Positions 32,192 through 54,047 of a stretch of DNA of 64,000 nt are shown piece after piece (the first letter of the stretch is position 1; each line of letters opens with the position of its first letter). The translations under genes and the position numbers were made by a program. The notes beneath the pieces are model-generated. The model made no database searches, had not been told where the DNA came from, and saw nothing but the letters and a program-made list of their open reading frames with translations. The stretch spans positions 1 through 64,000 of the forward strand of contig NZ_BBXC01000008.1 in the NCBI RefSeq assembly GCF_001570525.1, given 5' to 3'. The DNA comes from Herbidospora sakaeratensis. GTDB taxonomy: Bacteria; Actinomycetota; Actinomycetes; Streptosporangiales; Streptosporangiaceae.

Positions 32192-33331
32192 ATGGAGACG
32201 CCCGGAGTGACGCGCATGCCCCGCCGCACCCTGCGTGACTGGCTGGTCGACACCCTGCTGTTCCTGTTCGCCGCCGTGCTCGGCATCGTGACGGCGGCCG
32301 AACGGCTCGGCATGCCCGACCCGGTGACGCCCGTGTTGTTCGGGCTCGACCAGCTCGTCGGGGTGCTCGGCTGCGGCGCCCTGTGGTTGCGGCGGCGCTG
32401 GCCGGTCGAGCTGGCGCTGGTCCTGGTGGTGTTGTCGGCCTTCTCCGAGCTGGTCGGCGGGGCGACGCTGGTGGCGCTGTTCACGGTGGCGGTGCACCGG
32501 TCGGTGCGCACCACCATGACGATCTTCGGGCTCAGCCTCCTCACCGCGCTCGTGTTCGCGCTGGTGCGGCAGGGCCCCGGCGAGACGCGCGAGACCCTGT
32601 TCCTGCTGGCGGCCGCCCTCCAGACGGCGGCCACCGGCTGGGGCATGCTCGTCCACCATCGCCGGCGGCTGCTGGAGACGCTGAAGGAGACCGCGGTCAG
32701 GGCCGAGGCCGAGGCGCAGCAGCGGGTGCGCGAGGCCATCGCCAGAGAGATCCACGACGTGCTCGGCCACCGGCTCTCCCTGCTCAGCGTGCACGCGGGC
32801 GCGCTGGAGTTCAATCCGGACGCCTCCCCCGACGACGTCTCCCGGGCGGCCACGGTGATCCGGCAGAGCGCCCACCAGGCGCTCCAGGACCTGCGCGAGG
32901 TCATCGGCGTGCTGCGCGCCCCCGTGGAGGAGCTCTCGCAGGCCTCGCTCGACCGCATCAGGGAGCTCGTCGCCGAGTCGCGGCGGGCCGGCATGACCGT
33001 CCACCTGACCATGGACCTCGACGGCGCCGCCGTCCCCGGCCGGGCCGGGCACACCGGTTACCGGATCGTCCAGGAGGGGCTGACCAACGCCCGCAAGCAC
33101 GCGCCCGGCGCGGAGGTCTCGGTGCGGGTGTCGGGCACGCCGGGCGAGTGGCTGGCCATCGAGGTCCGCAACGCGGTCACCGAGGCCGCCTCCCCCGGCG
33201 GCACACCCGGTCAGGGTCAGGGGCTCGCCGGGCTCGCCGAGCGGGTCCAGCCGGTGGGCGGCCGGTTGAAGTACGGGCCCGACGGTGACGACGCCTGGGC
33301 GTTGTCGGCATGGCTACCCTGGCCTCCATGA
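32192..33331 (+). CDS. Sensor histidine kinase, NarL/LuxR-system type (HisKA_3)
   Basis: 379 aa from ATG 32192; ATG 32216 has a better-spaced GGAG and would shorten the protein by eight residues. Four to five membrane helices (residues 17-150) form the sensor region with little extracellular loop. The dimerisation segment has REIHDVLGHRLSLLS with His188 as phosphoacceptor, followed by the ATPase domain (YRIVQEGLTNARKHAPGA and a GQGLAGLAERV G-box). It overlaps the response-regulator gene by ATGA. The small membrane-embedded sensor suggests it detects membrane stress or a lipophilic molecule, as in antibiotic-sensing systems; this is inference. It lies downstream of tailoring genes and may be co-transcribed with them. 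Confidence 0.93.
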   Translation: METPGVTRMPRRTLRDWLVDTLLFLFAAVLGIVTAAERLGMPDPVTPVLFGLDQLVGVLGCGALWLRRRWPVELALVLVVLSAFSELVGGATLVALFTVAVHRSVRTTMTIFGLSLLTALVFALVRQGPGETRETLFLLAAALQTAATGWGMLVHHRRRLLETLKETAVRAEAEAQQRVREAIAREIHDVLGHRLSLLSVHAGALEFNPDASPDDVSRAATVIRQSAHQALQDLREVIGVLRAPVEELSQASLDRIRELVAESRRAGMTVHLTMDLDGAAVPGRAGHTGYRIVQEGLTNARKHAPGAEVSVRVSGTPGEWLAIEVRNAVTEAASPGGTPGQGQGLAGLAERVQPVGGRLKYGPDGDDAWALSAWLPWPP

Positions 33332-34002
33332 CCGCCTCCGAGCCGAAGGTCGGCGTGCTCATCGCCGACGACGACCCGCTGGTCCGCATGGGACTCGCCC
33401 TGATGTTCCGGGGGGCGCCCGATCTCACGGTCGTCGCCGAGGCCGGAGACGGGCAGGAGGCGCTGGAGCTGACCACCCGGCACCGCCCCGACGTCGTGCT
33501 GATGGACATCCGGATGCCGGTCATGGACGGCCTGACCGCGACCGAGCAGATCCGGTCGCGGCCCGGCGCCCCCGAGGTCATCGTCATGACCACGTTCGAC
33601 GCCGACGACCACGTGTTGCGGGCGCTGCGCGCCGGGGCGGCCGGCTACCTGCTCAAGGACACGCCGCCGGCCGAGATCGTCGCTGCGGTGCGCCAGGTCC
33701 GCATGGGCAACCCGGTGCTCTCCCCGGCCGTGACACGGCGGCTGCTCGCCCGGGTCACCGACTCGCGCGTCGACGAGCGCCGCACCCGCGCCAAGGAGCG
33801 GCTGTCGGTGCTGGTCGGCCGCGAACGCGAGGTCGCCGTCGCGGTCGGGCGCGGCCTGTCCAACGCCGAGATCGGGGCCGGGCTCCACATCAGCCTGGCC
33901 ACGGTCAAGACTCACGTGTCGGCCGTGCTGACCAAGTGCGGCCTGAACAACCGGGTGCAGATCGCGCTGCTGGTGCACGAGGCGGGCCTGCTCGACGACT
34001 GA
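33328..34002 (+). CDS. LuxR/NarL-type response regulator
   Basis: 224 aa from ATG 33328, which overlaps the kinase stop. Receiver domain: acidic pocket IADDDPL at residues 12-18, phosphoacceptor Asp60 in VVLMDIRMP, Thr in VMTTFDA and Lys in YLLKDTPP. C-terminal LuxR helix-turn-helix: LVGREREVAVAVGRGLSNAEIG and LATVKTHVSAVLTKCGLNNRVQ. It is the cognate regulator of the kinase and could bind the promoters of this locus, including the shared palindrome; that link is untested. It converges on the dTDP-glucose dehydratase gene with four bases between stops. Confidence 0.94.
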   Translation: MTASEPKVGVLIADDDPLVRMGLALMFRGAPDLTVVAEAGDGQEALELTTRHRPDVVLMDIRMPVMDGLTATEQIRSRPGAPEVIVMTTFDADDHVLRALRAGAAGYLLKDTPPAEIVAAVRQVRMGNPVLSPAVTRRLLARVTDSRVDERRTRAKERLSVLVGREREVAVAVGRGLSNAEIGAGLHISLATVKTHVSAVLTKCGLNNRVQIALLVHEAGLLDD

Positions 34003-34006
34003 CCCG

Positions 34007-34942
34007 TCAGCGGGCCCGCTTGGGCTTCCACCACGACGGGTTGTCCTCGTACCAGCGCACGGTCTCGGCCAGGCCGGTGGCGAACGGGGTCAGCGGCCGG
34101 TAGCCGAGGGCGCGCAGCTTGGCGTCGTCGAGGGAGTAGCGGCGGTCGTGGCCCTTGCGGTCGGGCACCCGCTCGACCATCTCCCAGCCCGCGCCCACCG
34201 CGGTCAGCAGCCGCTCGGTCAGCTCCAGGTTCGTCAGCTCGGCGGTGCCCGCGACGTTGTAGACCTCGCCGGGCGCGCCGTGCTCGGCCACGAGCCGGAT
34301 GGCCCGGCAGTGGTCGTCGACGTGGATCCAGTCGCGCACGTTGCCGCCGTCGCCGTACAGGGGGACCTTCGCGCCCTCCAGGAGGTTGGTGACGAACAGC
34401 GGGATGACCTTCTCGGGGAACTGGCGCGGGCCGTAGTTGTTGCCGCAGCGGGTGATCGAGACGGGCAGGCCGTGCGTGATCGCGTAGGCCGCCGCGATCA
34501 TGTCGCTGCCCGCCTTGGACGCCGCGTAGGGCGAGCGGGGGGCCAGGGGTGAGTCCTCCGTCCACGAGCCGGCGTCGATGGTGCCGTACACCTCGTCGGT
34601 CGAGACGTGCACGACACGCGGGACGCCGGCCTCCAGGCAGGCGCGCATCAGCGCCTCGGTGCCCAGCACGTTGGTCCGGACGAACTCCGCCGACCCCCGG
34701 ATCGAGCGGTCGACGTGCGACTCGGCGGCGAAGTGCACGACCAGGTCGTGGCCGGGCACCACCTCGGCCAGCAGGCCGGCGTCGCAGACGTCGCCCTCGA
34801 CGAAGTCGTGCGGCGCCCCCTGCAGGTTGGCGGGGTCGGCGGCGTAGGTGAGGCGGTCGAGCACGGTGACGCTCGCGCCGCGCGTGGTGCGGACGAAGTG
34901 GGAGCCGATGAAGCCGGCGCCGCCGGTGACGAGGATTCTCAT
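34007..34942 (-). CDS. rfbB: dTDP-glucose 4,6-dehydratase
   Basis: 311 aa from ATG 34942, which overlaps the OTC-like stop (ATGA). SDR-fold enzyme with the NAD-binding motif GGAGFIGSH at residues 8-16, the Ser-Thr-Asp segment VSTDEVYG near residue 117, and the YAASK active-site Tyr-Lys near residue 142. The CGNNYGP and NVAGTAELTN segments are typical of RmlB. It makes dTDP-4-keto-6-deoxyglucose, the common precursor of the deoxysugar genes at 59593-64000 and 28100. It is the last gene of the 22-kb NRPS operon, which ties sugar supply to peptide synthesis. The dTDP-glucose synthase is not in the window. Confidence 0.94.
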   Translation of the reverse strand: MRILVTGGAGFIGSHFVRTTRGASVTVLDRLTYAADPANLQGAPHDFVEGDVCDAGLLAEVVPGHDLVVHFAAESHVDRSIRGSAEFVRTNVLGTEALMRACLEAGVPRVVHVSTDEVYGTIDAGSWTEDSPLAPRSPYAASKAGSDMIAAAYAITHGLPVSITRCGNNYGPRQFPEKVIPLFVTNLLEGAKVPLYGDGGNVRDWIHVDDHCRAIRLVAEHGAPGEVYNVAGTAELTNLELTERLLTAVGAGWEMVERVPDRKGHDRRYSLDDAKLRALGYRPLTPFATGLAETVRWYEDNPSWWKPKRAR

Positions 34943-35859
34943 GAGGAGAGGCACCATTCCAGGACGGCCGTCGCGCTGTGGAGTTTGTGGGTCGCCTGGT
35001 CGAAGGCGATGCTCGCCGGGCCGTCGAGCACCCCGGCGGTCACCTCCTCACCGCGGTGGGCCGGGAGGTCGTGCATGAACAGGGCCCGCGGGTAGCGGTC
35101 CATGACCGCGCCGTCGACCTGGAACGGCGCGAAGACGTCGCGCCAGCGCGGGTCGGGTTTGCTGGTGCCCGTGGTCTGCCAGCGGGTGGTGTAGACGACG
35201 TCCACCTCCTCGGGCAGCCGGTCCATGTCGTGGCGTTCGGCGACGCGCCCGCCCGACCGCGCGGCCAGCGCCTCGGCCTCCCGCAGCACCTCGGGGGCCA
35301 GGCCGTAGCCGGCCGGGGTGTGGAAGGACACCTCCACGCCCTGGAAGCGGGGCAGCGACAGGGCCAGCGCGGCGGCGGTGTTGTTGCCCTCGCCGACGTA
35401 CAGCACCCGCAGGTCCTTGACCCGGCCGAACCGGGACGACAACGTCGTGAGGTCGGCCAGCGCCTGGGTGGGGTGCTCGTCGGCGCTCATGGCGTTGACG
35501 ACGGCCGGGCAGTGGGCGGCGAAGGCGCGCATCTCGGCGGGCGGCCCGGCGGTGCGGATCACCAGGCCGTCGAGCATGCTCCCGAGCACCTTCGCGGTGT
35601 CCTCGATCGACTCGCCGGTGTTGGCCTGCAGGTCGTTCGGGCCGTACGCGATCACCTGGGCGCCGAGCCGCAGCGCGCCGGCGGTGAAGGAGGTGCGGGT
35701 CCGCGTGGACGTCTTGGTGAACAACACGCCCACCACCCGCCCGGCCAGGACGGGCCGGACGGAGGACGGGTCGGCGGCGATCTGGACGCCGCGCTCGACG
35801 ATCCGTTCGAGGTCGGCGTCGGTCAGGTCGCGCAGCGAGATGACGTGACGGGGGGACAT
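34939..35859 (-). CDS. Ornithine/aspartate carbamoyltransferase-family enzyme, probable diaminopropionate carbamoyltransferase
   Basis: 306 aa from ATG 35859, two bases after the NRPS stop. The carbamoyl-phosphate loop STRTRTSF is at residues 51-58 and HPTQ is present near residue 145. The amino-acid side is unusual: the HCLP motif of ornithine carbamoyltransferases reads HDLP, and the usual SMG loop is not recognisable, giving TTRWQTTGT instead. That argues against ornithine and for another amine acceptor. In the viomycin and capreomycin clusters an OTC-like enzyme is proposed to convert diaminopropionate to beta-ureidoalanine. Here SbnA and SbnB, encoded in the same operon, make diaminopropionate, so carbamoylation of its side-chain amine is the best guess. 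An arginine-pathway housekeeping role is unlikely in this operon. Confidence 0.85.
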   Translation of the reverse strand: MSPRHVISLRDLTDADLERIVERGVQIAADPSSVRPVLAGRVVGVLFTKTSTRTRTSFTAGALRLGAQVIAYGPNDLQANTGESIEDTAKVLGSMLDGLVIRTAGPPAEMRAFAAHCPAVVNAMSADEHPTQALADLTTLSSRFGRVKDLRVLYVGEGNNTAAALALSLPRFQGVEVSFHTPAGYGLAPEVLREAEALAARSGGRVAERHDMDRLPEEVDVVYTTRWQTTGTSKPDPRWRDVFAPFQVDGAVMDRYPRALFMHDLPAHRGEEVTAGVLDGPASIAFDQATHKLHSATAVLEWCLSS

Positions 35860-35861
35860 GG

Positions 35862-38800
35862 TCACTCCTCTACGAGTTCGGCCAGCGTGGCGGCCAGCGC
35901 GGACACGTGCGGCCGGCGCAGCGCCGCCCGGTGGTCGCCGGGGGTCAGGTGCACGCTCACGTCGGCGGCCAGCCGCCGCCACTGCTCCAGGTAGTCGTCG
36001 AAACGCTGGGTGAGCACGCCGTCGAGGTCGCCGGAGGCCAGCTCCTCGCTCAGGATCAGCCGCACCCGGCCGGGGTGGCGGGGGAAGCGGTAGTGCAGCC
36101 GCACCTCCAGCAGTTCGCGCCAGGCGCGCAGCCGGTGCACCCAGGCGTCGTCGAGGTCCTGCTCCTCGAACACGACGTCGCCGTCGTCCACCACGCCGCG
36201 CAGCACGTTCACCAGCTCGGCGCGGGCCTCGGCGAGCCGCCGCTCGTCGGCGCCGTCGCGCAGGAAGGCGAACAGGTCCTCAGCGCGGCGGAACAGCTCG
36301 ACGTTGGCCACCAGCGCCGCGTTGTCCCGGAGCGAGGTGTCGACGACCGGGTCGATGAGGATCAGCTGGGCCCGTTCCCCGGCGGCGGTGAGCCGGCGGA
36401 CCATCTCCCAGGCGATGCCGCTGGAGCCGCACCAGCCGACCACGTTGTAGGGACCGGCGGGCCGGGCCGCGCGCATCTCCTCGACGTACATGCGGGCGAT
36501 CTCGGCCACGCTGCCCGCCGGGCCGTGGTCGCCGTGCAGGCCCGGATACTCGAACGCGGCCAGCGGGCGGCCGGGCGCGAGGGCGTCGGCGAGGTCGAGG
36601 TACCACCGGGCGCTGCCGCCGCCGGGGTGCACGCAGAACAGCGGCGGGCCCTCCCCCGCGCCGCCCAGCCACAACAACGCGGGCGGCCGCGCGGCCGGGG
36701 CGTCGCCGTCCGCCGTGGCCGCCAGGCCGCGCACCGTGCGGCAGGCCAGGAACTCGCGGAAGGTGAGGTGGACGCCGTGCTCCCGGCGCAGCCGCGCGAT
36801 GATGCGCAGCGTGAGCAGGGAGTGGCCGCCAAGGGCGAAGAAGTCGTCGTCGCGGCCGACCTTCTCGATGCCGAGCGCGTCGGCCCAGACGGCGGCGATG
36901 GCGGTCTCGGTCTCGCCCTCCGGCGGCGCGTACGGGGTGGTCACCTCCGGGCGCAGCCCCGACGGCACCGGCAGGGCCGCGCGGTCGACCTTCCCGTTGG
37001 GCAGGCGCGGGAACGACTCCATGGCGACGAAGAGGGTCGGCACCATGTAGGCGGGCAGCCGGTCCTCCAGGTGGGCGCGCAGTTCGCCGGGGTCGGCGGG
37101 GCCGATGACGTACGCGGCGAGCTGCTTCTCGCCCTCGGGGCCGGGGACGGGGTGGGCCACCGCCGCGACCACGCCGGGGTGGGCCGCGAGGGTGTTCTCG
37201 ATCTCGCCGAGTTCGACGCGGTAGCCGCGGATCTTGAGCTGGTGGTCGCGCCGGCCGAGGATCTCGATGTGGCCCTCGGGGGTCCGGCGGCCGATGTCGC
37301 CGGTGGCGTAGATCCGCCCGCCCGGGACCGCGCCGTGCGGGTCGGGGAGGAAGGCGTCCGCCGTGGCGGCCGGTTTCCGCAGGTAGCCGGCGGCCAGGCC
37401 GGCGCCGCCGACGTAGAGCTGCCCGGGCACGCCGGCGGGCACCGGTTCGAGGCGCTCGTCGAGCAGGTACGTCGTGGTGTTGGCCGCCTGCGTCCAGGCG
37501 CGGCCGCCCGACAGGCGGGTGCCGAAGCAGAAGACGGTCGCCTCGCTGGGGCCGTAGTTGTTCCACACCTCGGCGTCGGTGCCGAGCAGGCGGCGGACCA
37601 GGTCGGCGTCCATGGCCTCGCCCCCCGACAGCAGGCGGAAGCCCTTCGGCGGCCGCCAGCCGCATTCGGCCAGCATGCGCCAGGTCGTGGGTGACGCCTG
37701 CATGAACCGGGCCCCGCTGTCGCGCAGCAGCCCGGCCAGCGACAGCGGGTCGCGGGCGAAGTCGTCCCCGGCGAGCACGAGCCGGCCGCCTCCGGTGAGC
37801 GCGACGAAGACGGCCAGCTGGGCCACGTCGGTCACCATCGGCACCACGAGCGCCACGGCGTCGTCCTCGGACAGGCGCAGGTGGCGGCGCATGGAGGCGA
37901 CCCGGTCGGCGAGCGCGCCGTGCCGGGCCATGACGCCCTTGGGCCGCCCGGTCGAGCCGGAGGTGTGCACGACGTAGACGGTCTCCTCCGGGTGCGTCTC
38001 GGACTCGATGATCCCGGGGTGGTCGGGGCCGGGCACGAGCACGACGGGCCCGCCGGGCGGCAGCGACCCGGCGATCCCGGGGGTCGTGACGAGGGCGCGG
38101 GCCCGGGTGTCGGTCAGCAGCCCGGCGATGCGCGCGACGGGGTGGCCCGGGTCGACCGGCGCGTACGCCGCGCCCGCCTTCAGCACCCCGAGCAGCGCCG
38201 CGATCGACTCGGCCGTGCGGGGCAGGCACAGGGCGACCAGGTCGCCGGGGCGCACCCCGGCCTCCCGCAGCCGGCCCGCCCAGCTCAGCGCCCGCCGTTC
38301 CAGTTCCCCGTACGTCACCCGCTCCGCGGCCGTCTCGACCGCGACCGCGCCGGGCCGGGCGGCGGCGCGTCCGGCGACGGCCCGGTGCACCGCGAGCGAC
38401 GGCTGGGGCGCGCGGGTGTCGTTGCCCTCGGCCAGCAGCCGGGCCCGTTCGACGGGCGGCAGCAGCGGGACGCCGAGCGGCCCGTCGGGGTCGGCGGCCA
38501 TCAGGGTCAGCGCCCGCCGGTACATCCGGCCGAGCAGCTCGGCGTGGCGGCGGCCGACCCAGGCCGACTGCGCCATGATCAGCAGCCCGCCGCCCTGGGT
38601 GGAGACGGCCAGCGGGAACTCGTTGGGGCTGACGTCGGTGCTGCCGGCGGTGTCCACCATGACGCGGTCGAGCACGTGGAAGTCGAGGAAGTTGAAGGCC
38701 ACGCCGATCAGCCGCTCGCCGTCGCCGAACACGCGCTGCATCTCCGGCAGCGGGAATCGGCGGTGCGGCCAGAGCTCCACCTCCTCGGCGAACACCGCCT

Positions 38801-41800
38801 TCACCAGGTCGAGCCAGGTCGACGCGCCGGTGGGCGCGACGAACGGCACCGGGTTGAGGAACATGCCCCGCACCTGGTCGCCGCCCTCGGCCTCGGTCCG
38901 GCCGTTGCACACGAGCCCGCAGAAGAACCGTTCGGAGTCGGTGAGCGTGCGCCACACGGCCAGGTGCGCGGCCAGCAGCACACTCTTGAACGAGGCCCCG
39001 GCGGCCGCCGCCATCGCCCGCAGCGGCTCCTCCAGATCCCGGTAGGGCACCGTGACCGAGTAGGACTCGGGCCCGTCGGGGTCGGCCCAGCCCGCCGGGA
39101 TGACGAGCGGGTCGGCCCCGGCCACCCGGCCCTGCCAGAAGGCGCGGTCGGCGGGGTCGGCGAGGCTGCGCCGCTCCTGCGCGATGAAGTCGGCGAACCG
39201 GACCGCGCCGGTGGCCGGGGCCGAGGGGGTCTCGCCCGCCCGGACGGCGCGGTAGGCGGCCAGCAGCTCGGTGACCAGCGAGTTGTGGCTCCAGCCGTCG
39301 AGGATGGCGTGGAACTCGGTCAGCGACAGGTACCAGCGGTCGTCGGCGACCTGGTGGGCGTGCACCCGCAGCAGCGGCGCGGTGTCGAGGGCGAAGACCC
39401 GGTCGCGCTCGCGCTCCCGGAACGCCTCCATACGCTCGTCCTGCTCGGCGGACGGCAGGCCGCGCAGGTCGCGGTGGCCGAACTCGGGGGTGGCCTCGCG
39501 GTGCACGAGCTGGAGCGGCTCGGTGTAGGAGCCCAGGTCGAAGGAGGTGCGCAGGATCTCGTGGCGGGCCACGAGCGTGTCGAGCGCCGTCGACAACGCG
39601 GCGGCCGAGAAGGGCCCGTCGTCGCGGATCAGGTAGCTGGTGACGTTGTGGTAGGGCCGGGCGCCGAGGTCGGCCAGCAGTTCGTAGGCCATGCCGGCCT
39701 GGACCTGGGACATCGGGTAGGCGTCCGCGACGCCCGGCGGCAGTTCCCGGCGGTCGTCCGCGCCGACCAGCACGAACGGCGGCGTCGGCACATGGGCGCC
39801 GCCCGCGCCGCCGTCCCCGCCGTGCCGGGTCAGCTCGGCGATGCTCTGGTGCTTGAACAGGTCGCGGACGGAGTGGTCGAAGCCGTTCGCGCGCAGCAGG
39901 CCGACGAGCCGGACCGCGCGGATCGAGTCGCCGCCGAGTTCGAAGAAGTTGTCGTCGACGCCGACCCCGTCGACGTTCAGCGCCCGGCCCCAGATCTCGG
40001 CCATGGCCTTCTCCTCGGCGGTGCGGGGAGCCGCGCTCCCGCGCGCCGGGGCCTCGGGCGCGGGCAGCGCGCGCACGTCGACCTTGCCGCTCGTGGTCAG
40101 CGGCAGCGCCGGGACCAGCACGAACACCGCCGGGACCATGTAGCCGGGCAGCCGGTCGGCCAGGTGGGCGCGCAGGGCGGCGACCTCCGGGCGGGTTCCG
40201 GCGGCGGGCACGGCGTAGGCCACCAGCCGCCGCTCGCCGGGAACCGGCTCGTCGGCCACGACGACCGCCTGGTCGACCTCCGGATGGTCGGCCAGGCACG
40301 CGCGCACCTCGCCCAGCTCGATGCGGAAGCCCCTGATCTTGACCTGGTCGTCGGTGCGGCCGAGGAAGGCGACCTCGCCGCCGGGCAGCACGCACGCCTT
40401 GTCGCCCGACCGGTAGAGGCGCGACCCGGGCGGGCCGAAGGGGTCGGGCACGAACCGCGCGGCGGTGAGCGCGGGCCGGCCGAGGTAGCCGCGCGCGACG
40501 CCGGCGCCGCCGACGTACAGCTCGCCGGGCACGCCGGGCGGGACCGGCCGCAACCGCTCGTCCAGGACGTATCTCGCCAGGTCGGGCAGCGGGCCGCCGA
40601 TGGGGCTGCGTTCGGCGGCGGCCAGGTCGGCGGCGGTGAGCGGGCGGCGGGTGACGTGGACGGTCGTCTCGGTGATGCCGTACATGTTCACCAGTCGCGG
40701 CGTGGTGTCGCCGAACCGGTCCCACCAGGGGCGGAGCATCTCGACGTCGAGCGCCTCGCCGCCGAAGACGACCAGGCGCAGCCGGTCGGAGACGGGTTCG
40801 CCTCTCTGGGCGAGCTCGATCAGCGACCGGAACGCCGAGGGCGTCTGGTTGAGCACCGTGACCCCCTCGGCGGCCAGCAGCGCGGCCAGGTCCCACGGGG
40901 AGCGGGAGGTCTCGTACGGGACGACGACGAGCCGGCCGCCGTACAGGAACGCGCCCCAGATCTCCCAGACGGAGAAGTCGAAGGCGAAGGAGTGGAACAG
41001 CGCGTGCACGTCGCCGGGGCCGAAGCCGAAGTCGGCCTCGGTGGCGGTGAACAGCCGGACCACGTTCCCGTGCGTCACCTCCACGCCCTTCGGCCGGCCG
41101 GTCGAGCCGGAGGTGTAGATCACGTACGCGAGGGAGCCCGGAACCACGTCCACCGAAGGGGCCTCGGCGGGCTGGGCCGCGATGACGGCGGCCTCGGCCG
41201 GGTCGTCGAGCACGACCACCTCGGCGTCGGACGGCAGCCCGGGCAGGGCGCCCGAGGTGACGACCAGGCGGGCACCGGCGTCGCGGACGAGGAACGCGAG
41301 GCGGTCGGCGGGCAGGTCGGGGTCGAGCGGCAGGTAGGCGGCGCCCGCCTTGAGCACGCCAAGCAGGGCGACGAGCAGGTCCTCGCCCCGGGGCAGCCGG
41401 ATGCCGACGAGCCGCTCCGGCCCGGCGCCGCGCTCGCGCAGCCGGTGGGCCAGCCGGTTGGCGCGGGCGTCGAGTTCGCCGTAGGTGAGGTGGCGGCCGC
41501 CGGCGGTGACGGCGGTCGCGCCCGGGGTGCGCCGTGCCTGGGCGGCGAAGCGTTCGTGCAGGCAGGGGCCGTCGGGGGCGGCGGTGACCGGGGGCCGCAC
41601 CAGTTCCGCGACCTCCGGCGCGCTCATCAGGGGCAACTCGCCGATCCGGCGGGCCGGGCCGATGACGGCCTCACGCAGCAGGCGCAGGTAGTGGTCGGCC
41701 ATGCGGCGGGCGGTGGCGGCGTCGAAGAGCGCGTCCGGGAAGGTCACCTCGCCCGAGAGCGAGCCGTCGGGCTGCTCCTCCAGGGTCCAGGTCTGGTCGA

Positions 41801-43015
41801 ACTTGGCCTGCCGCGACGGCACCGGCACCGGCTCGCCCGACACCGGGCCGGCGTGGAACCGGATCGGGTCGTAGGTCTGCAGCGCGAAGCTGATTCCGAA
41901 GAGGGGGTGCCCGGAGAGGTCGCGGCCCGCGCCGATCCGGTCGGCGACGCGCTGGAACGGCGCCTCCTGGTGGGCGTAGGCGTCGATCGCGGTGTCGCGG
42001 GCCCGGCCCAGCAGCTCGGCGAAGGTCGGCTCCCCCGACAGGTCGGCGCGCAACACGATCATGTTGGCGAAGTAGCCGATCATGCGCTGGGTCTCGGCCG
42101 TGGTGCGCCCCGCGATGGGCGAGCCGACCGCGAAGTCGGCCTGACCGGTGTAGCGGTGCAGCAGCGTCCAGAAGGCCGCGAGGTAGACCATGTACGGCGT
42201 GGCCTGGTGATCACGGGCCACCGCCGCCGCCCGGCGGGTCACGTCGGCCGGGACCCGGAACCGCACGCTGCGCCCGGCCGGCCGCCAGACGGCGGGGCGG
42301 GGGCGGTCGGTGCGCAGTTCCAGCGCGGGCAGGCCGCGCAGGCGCGCGGCCCAGTGGTCGAGCTCCCGCTCCATCGGCTCCCCGGCCAGCCGGGAGCGCT
42401 GCCAGGCGGCGTAGTCGGCGTACTGGAGATCCGGTTCCGGCAGCGGGCCGCCGCCGGCGAGCGCGGCCAGTTCGCCGACCAGCAGGCCGATGGACCAGCC
42501 GTCCATCGCGCTGTGGTGCACCACGACGAGCAGCACGTGCTCGCGGTCGGCCAGCCGGATGAGCCGGGCCCGCAGGACCGGGCCGGTCGCCAGGTCGACG
42601 GGGCGCGCGGCCTCGGCGGCCAGCAGCTCCTCCAGCGCGCCGGGCGCGGCCCCGGTGAGGTCGTCGAGGGGCAGCCCGACCGGCGCGGGCGGGTCGATCA
42701 CCTGGACGGGCTCGCCCCCGTCGGCCACGGCGTAGCGGGTGCGCAGGATCTCGTGGCGGCGCACCAGCTCGTCGAGCGCCCCGCCCAGGTCGACGGCCGA
42801 CAGGTCGCCGCGCAGCCGCAGCGCGATGGGGACCAGGTAGTCGGCCCCGCCGGGGCGGAGCTGGTCGAGCACCCAGAGCCCGCTCTGCGCCGACGACAGC
42901 GGCAGCGGGCCGTCGCGGTCGGCGCGGGCGATGGCCGGTTCGGGGGCGGCGACCCGCGGCGCCCGCAGGAGCCGTTCGTGCAGCAACCTGACGCCGGCGC
43001 TCAGTTCCTGGTCCG

Positions 43016-43019
<4 letters not shown>
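35862..43019 (-). CDS. Nonribosomal peptide synthetase, two modules plus thioesterase (C-A-T-C-A-T-TE)
   Basis: 2385 aa from GTG 43019, overlapping the upstream NRPS stop by GTGA; the longer open frame is shadow. Order: C5 (HHSAMDG near residue 167), A5 ([10 protein letters not shown] near 637), T5 (LGGDS near 1027), C6 (FHAILDG near 1237), A6 (near 1683), T6 (LGGHS near 2060), TE (about 2110-2385). The A5 code reads DFWNVGMVHK, a clear threonine code. The A6 code reads DVLQLGNVFK, related to glycine-type codes but not assigned. C6 has Phe in place of the first His of HHxxxDG while keeping the catalytic second His. T5 has the GGDS form often seen before an epimerase, but no E domain follows. 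The TE nucleophile is Cys2197 in GWCGSSG, with Asp in LILIDPV and His in GDHRAAL. Releases the peptide, possibly by cyclisation. Confidence 0.96.
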
Positions 43020-54037
<11,018 letters not shown>

Positions 54038-54047
54038 GGGCCTCCCT

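Noticed and set aside
34939-35859. Housekeeping ornithine carbamoyltransferase of arginine synthesis
   Set aside because: HDLP replaces HCLP, the SMG loop is not recognisable, and the gene is embedded two bases behind an NRPS rather than with arg genes.
39280-39960. Epimerisation domain after the GGDS carrier of NRPS module 5
   Set aside because: The following roughly 450 residues have C-domain layout leading straight into an A domain; no separate E domain fits.
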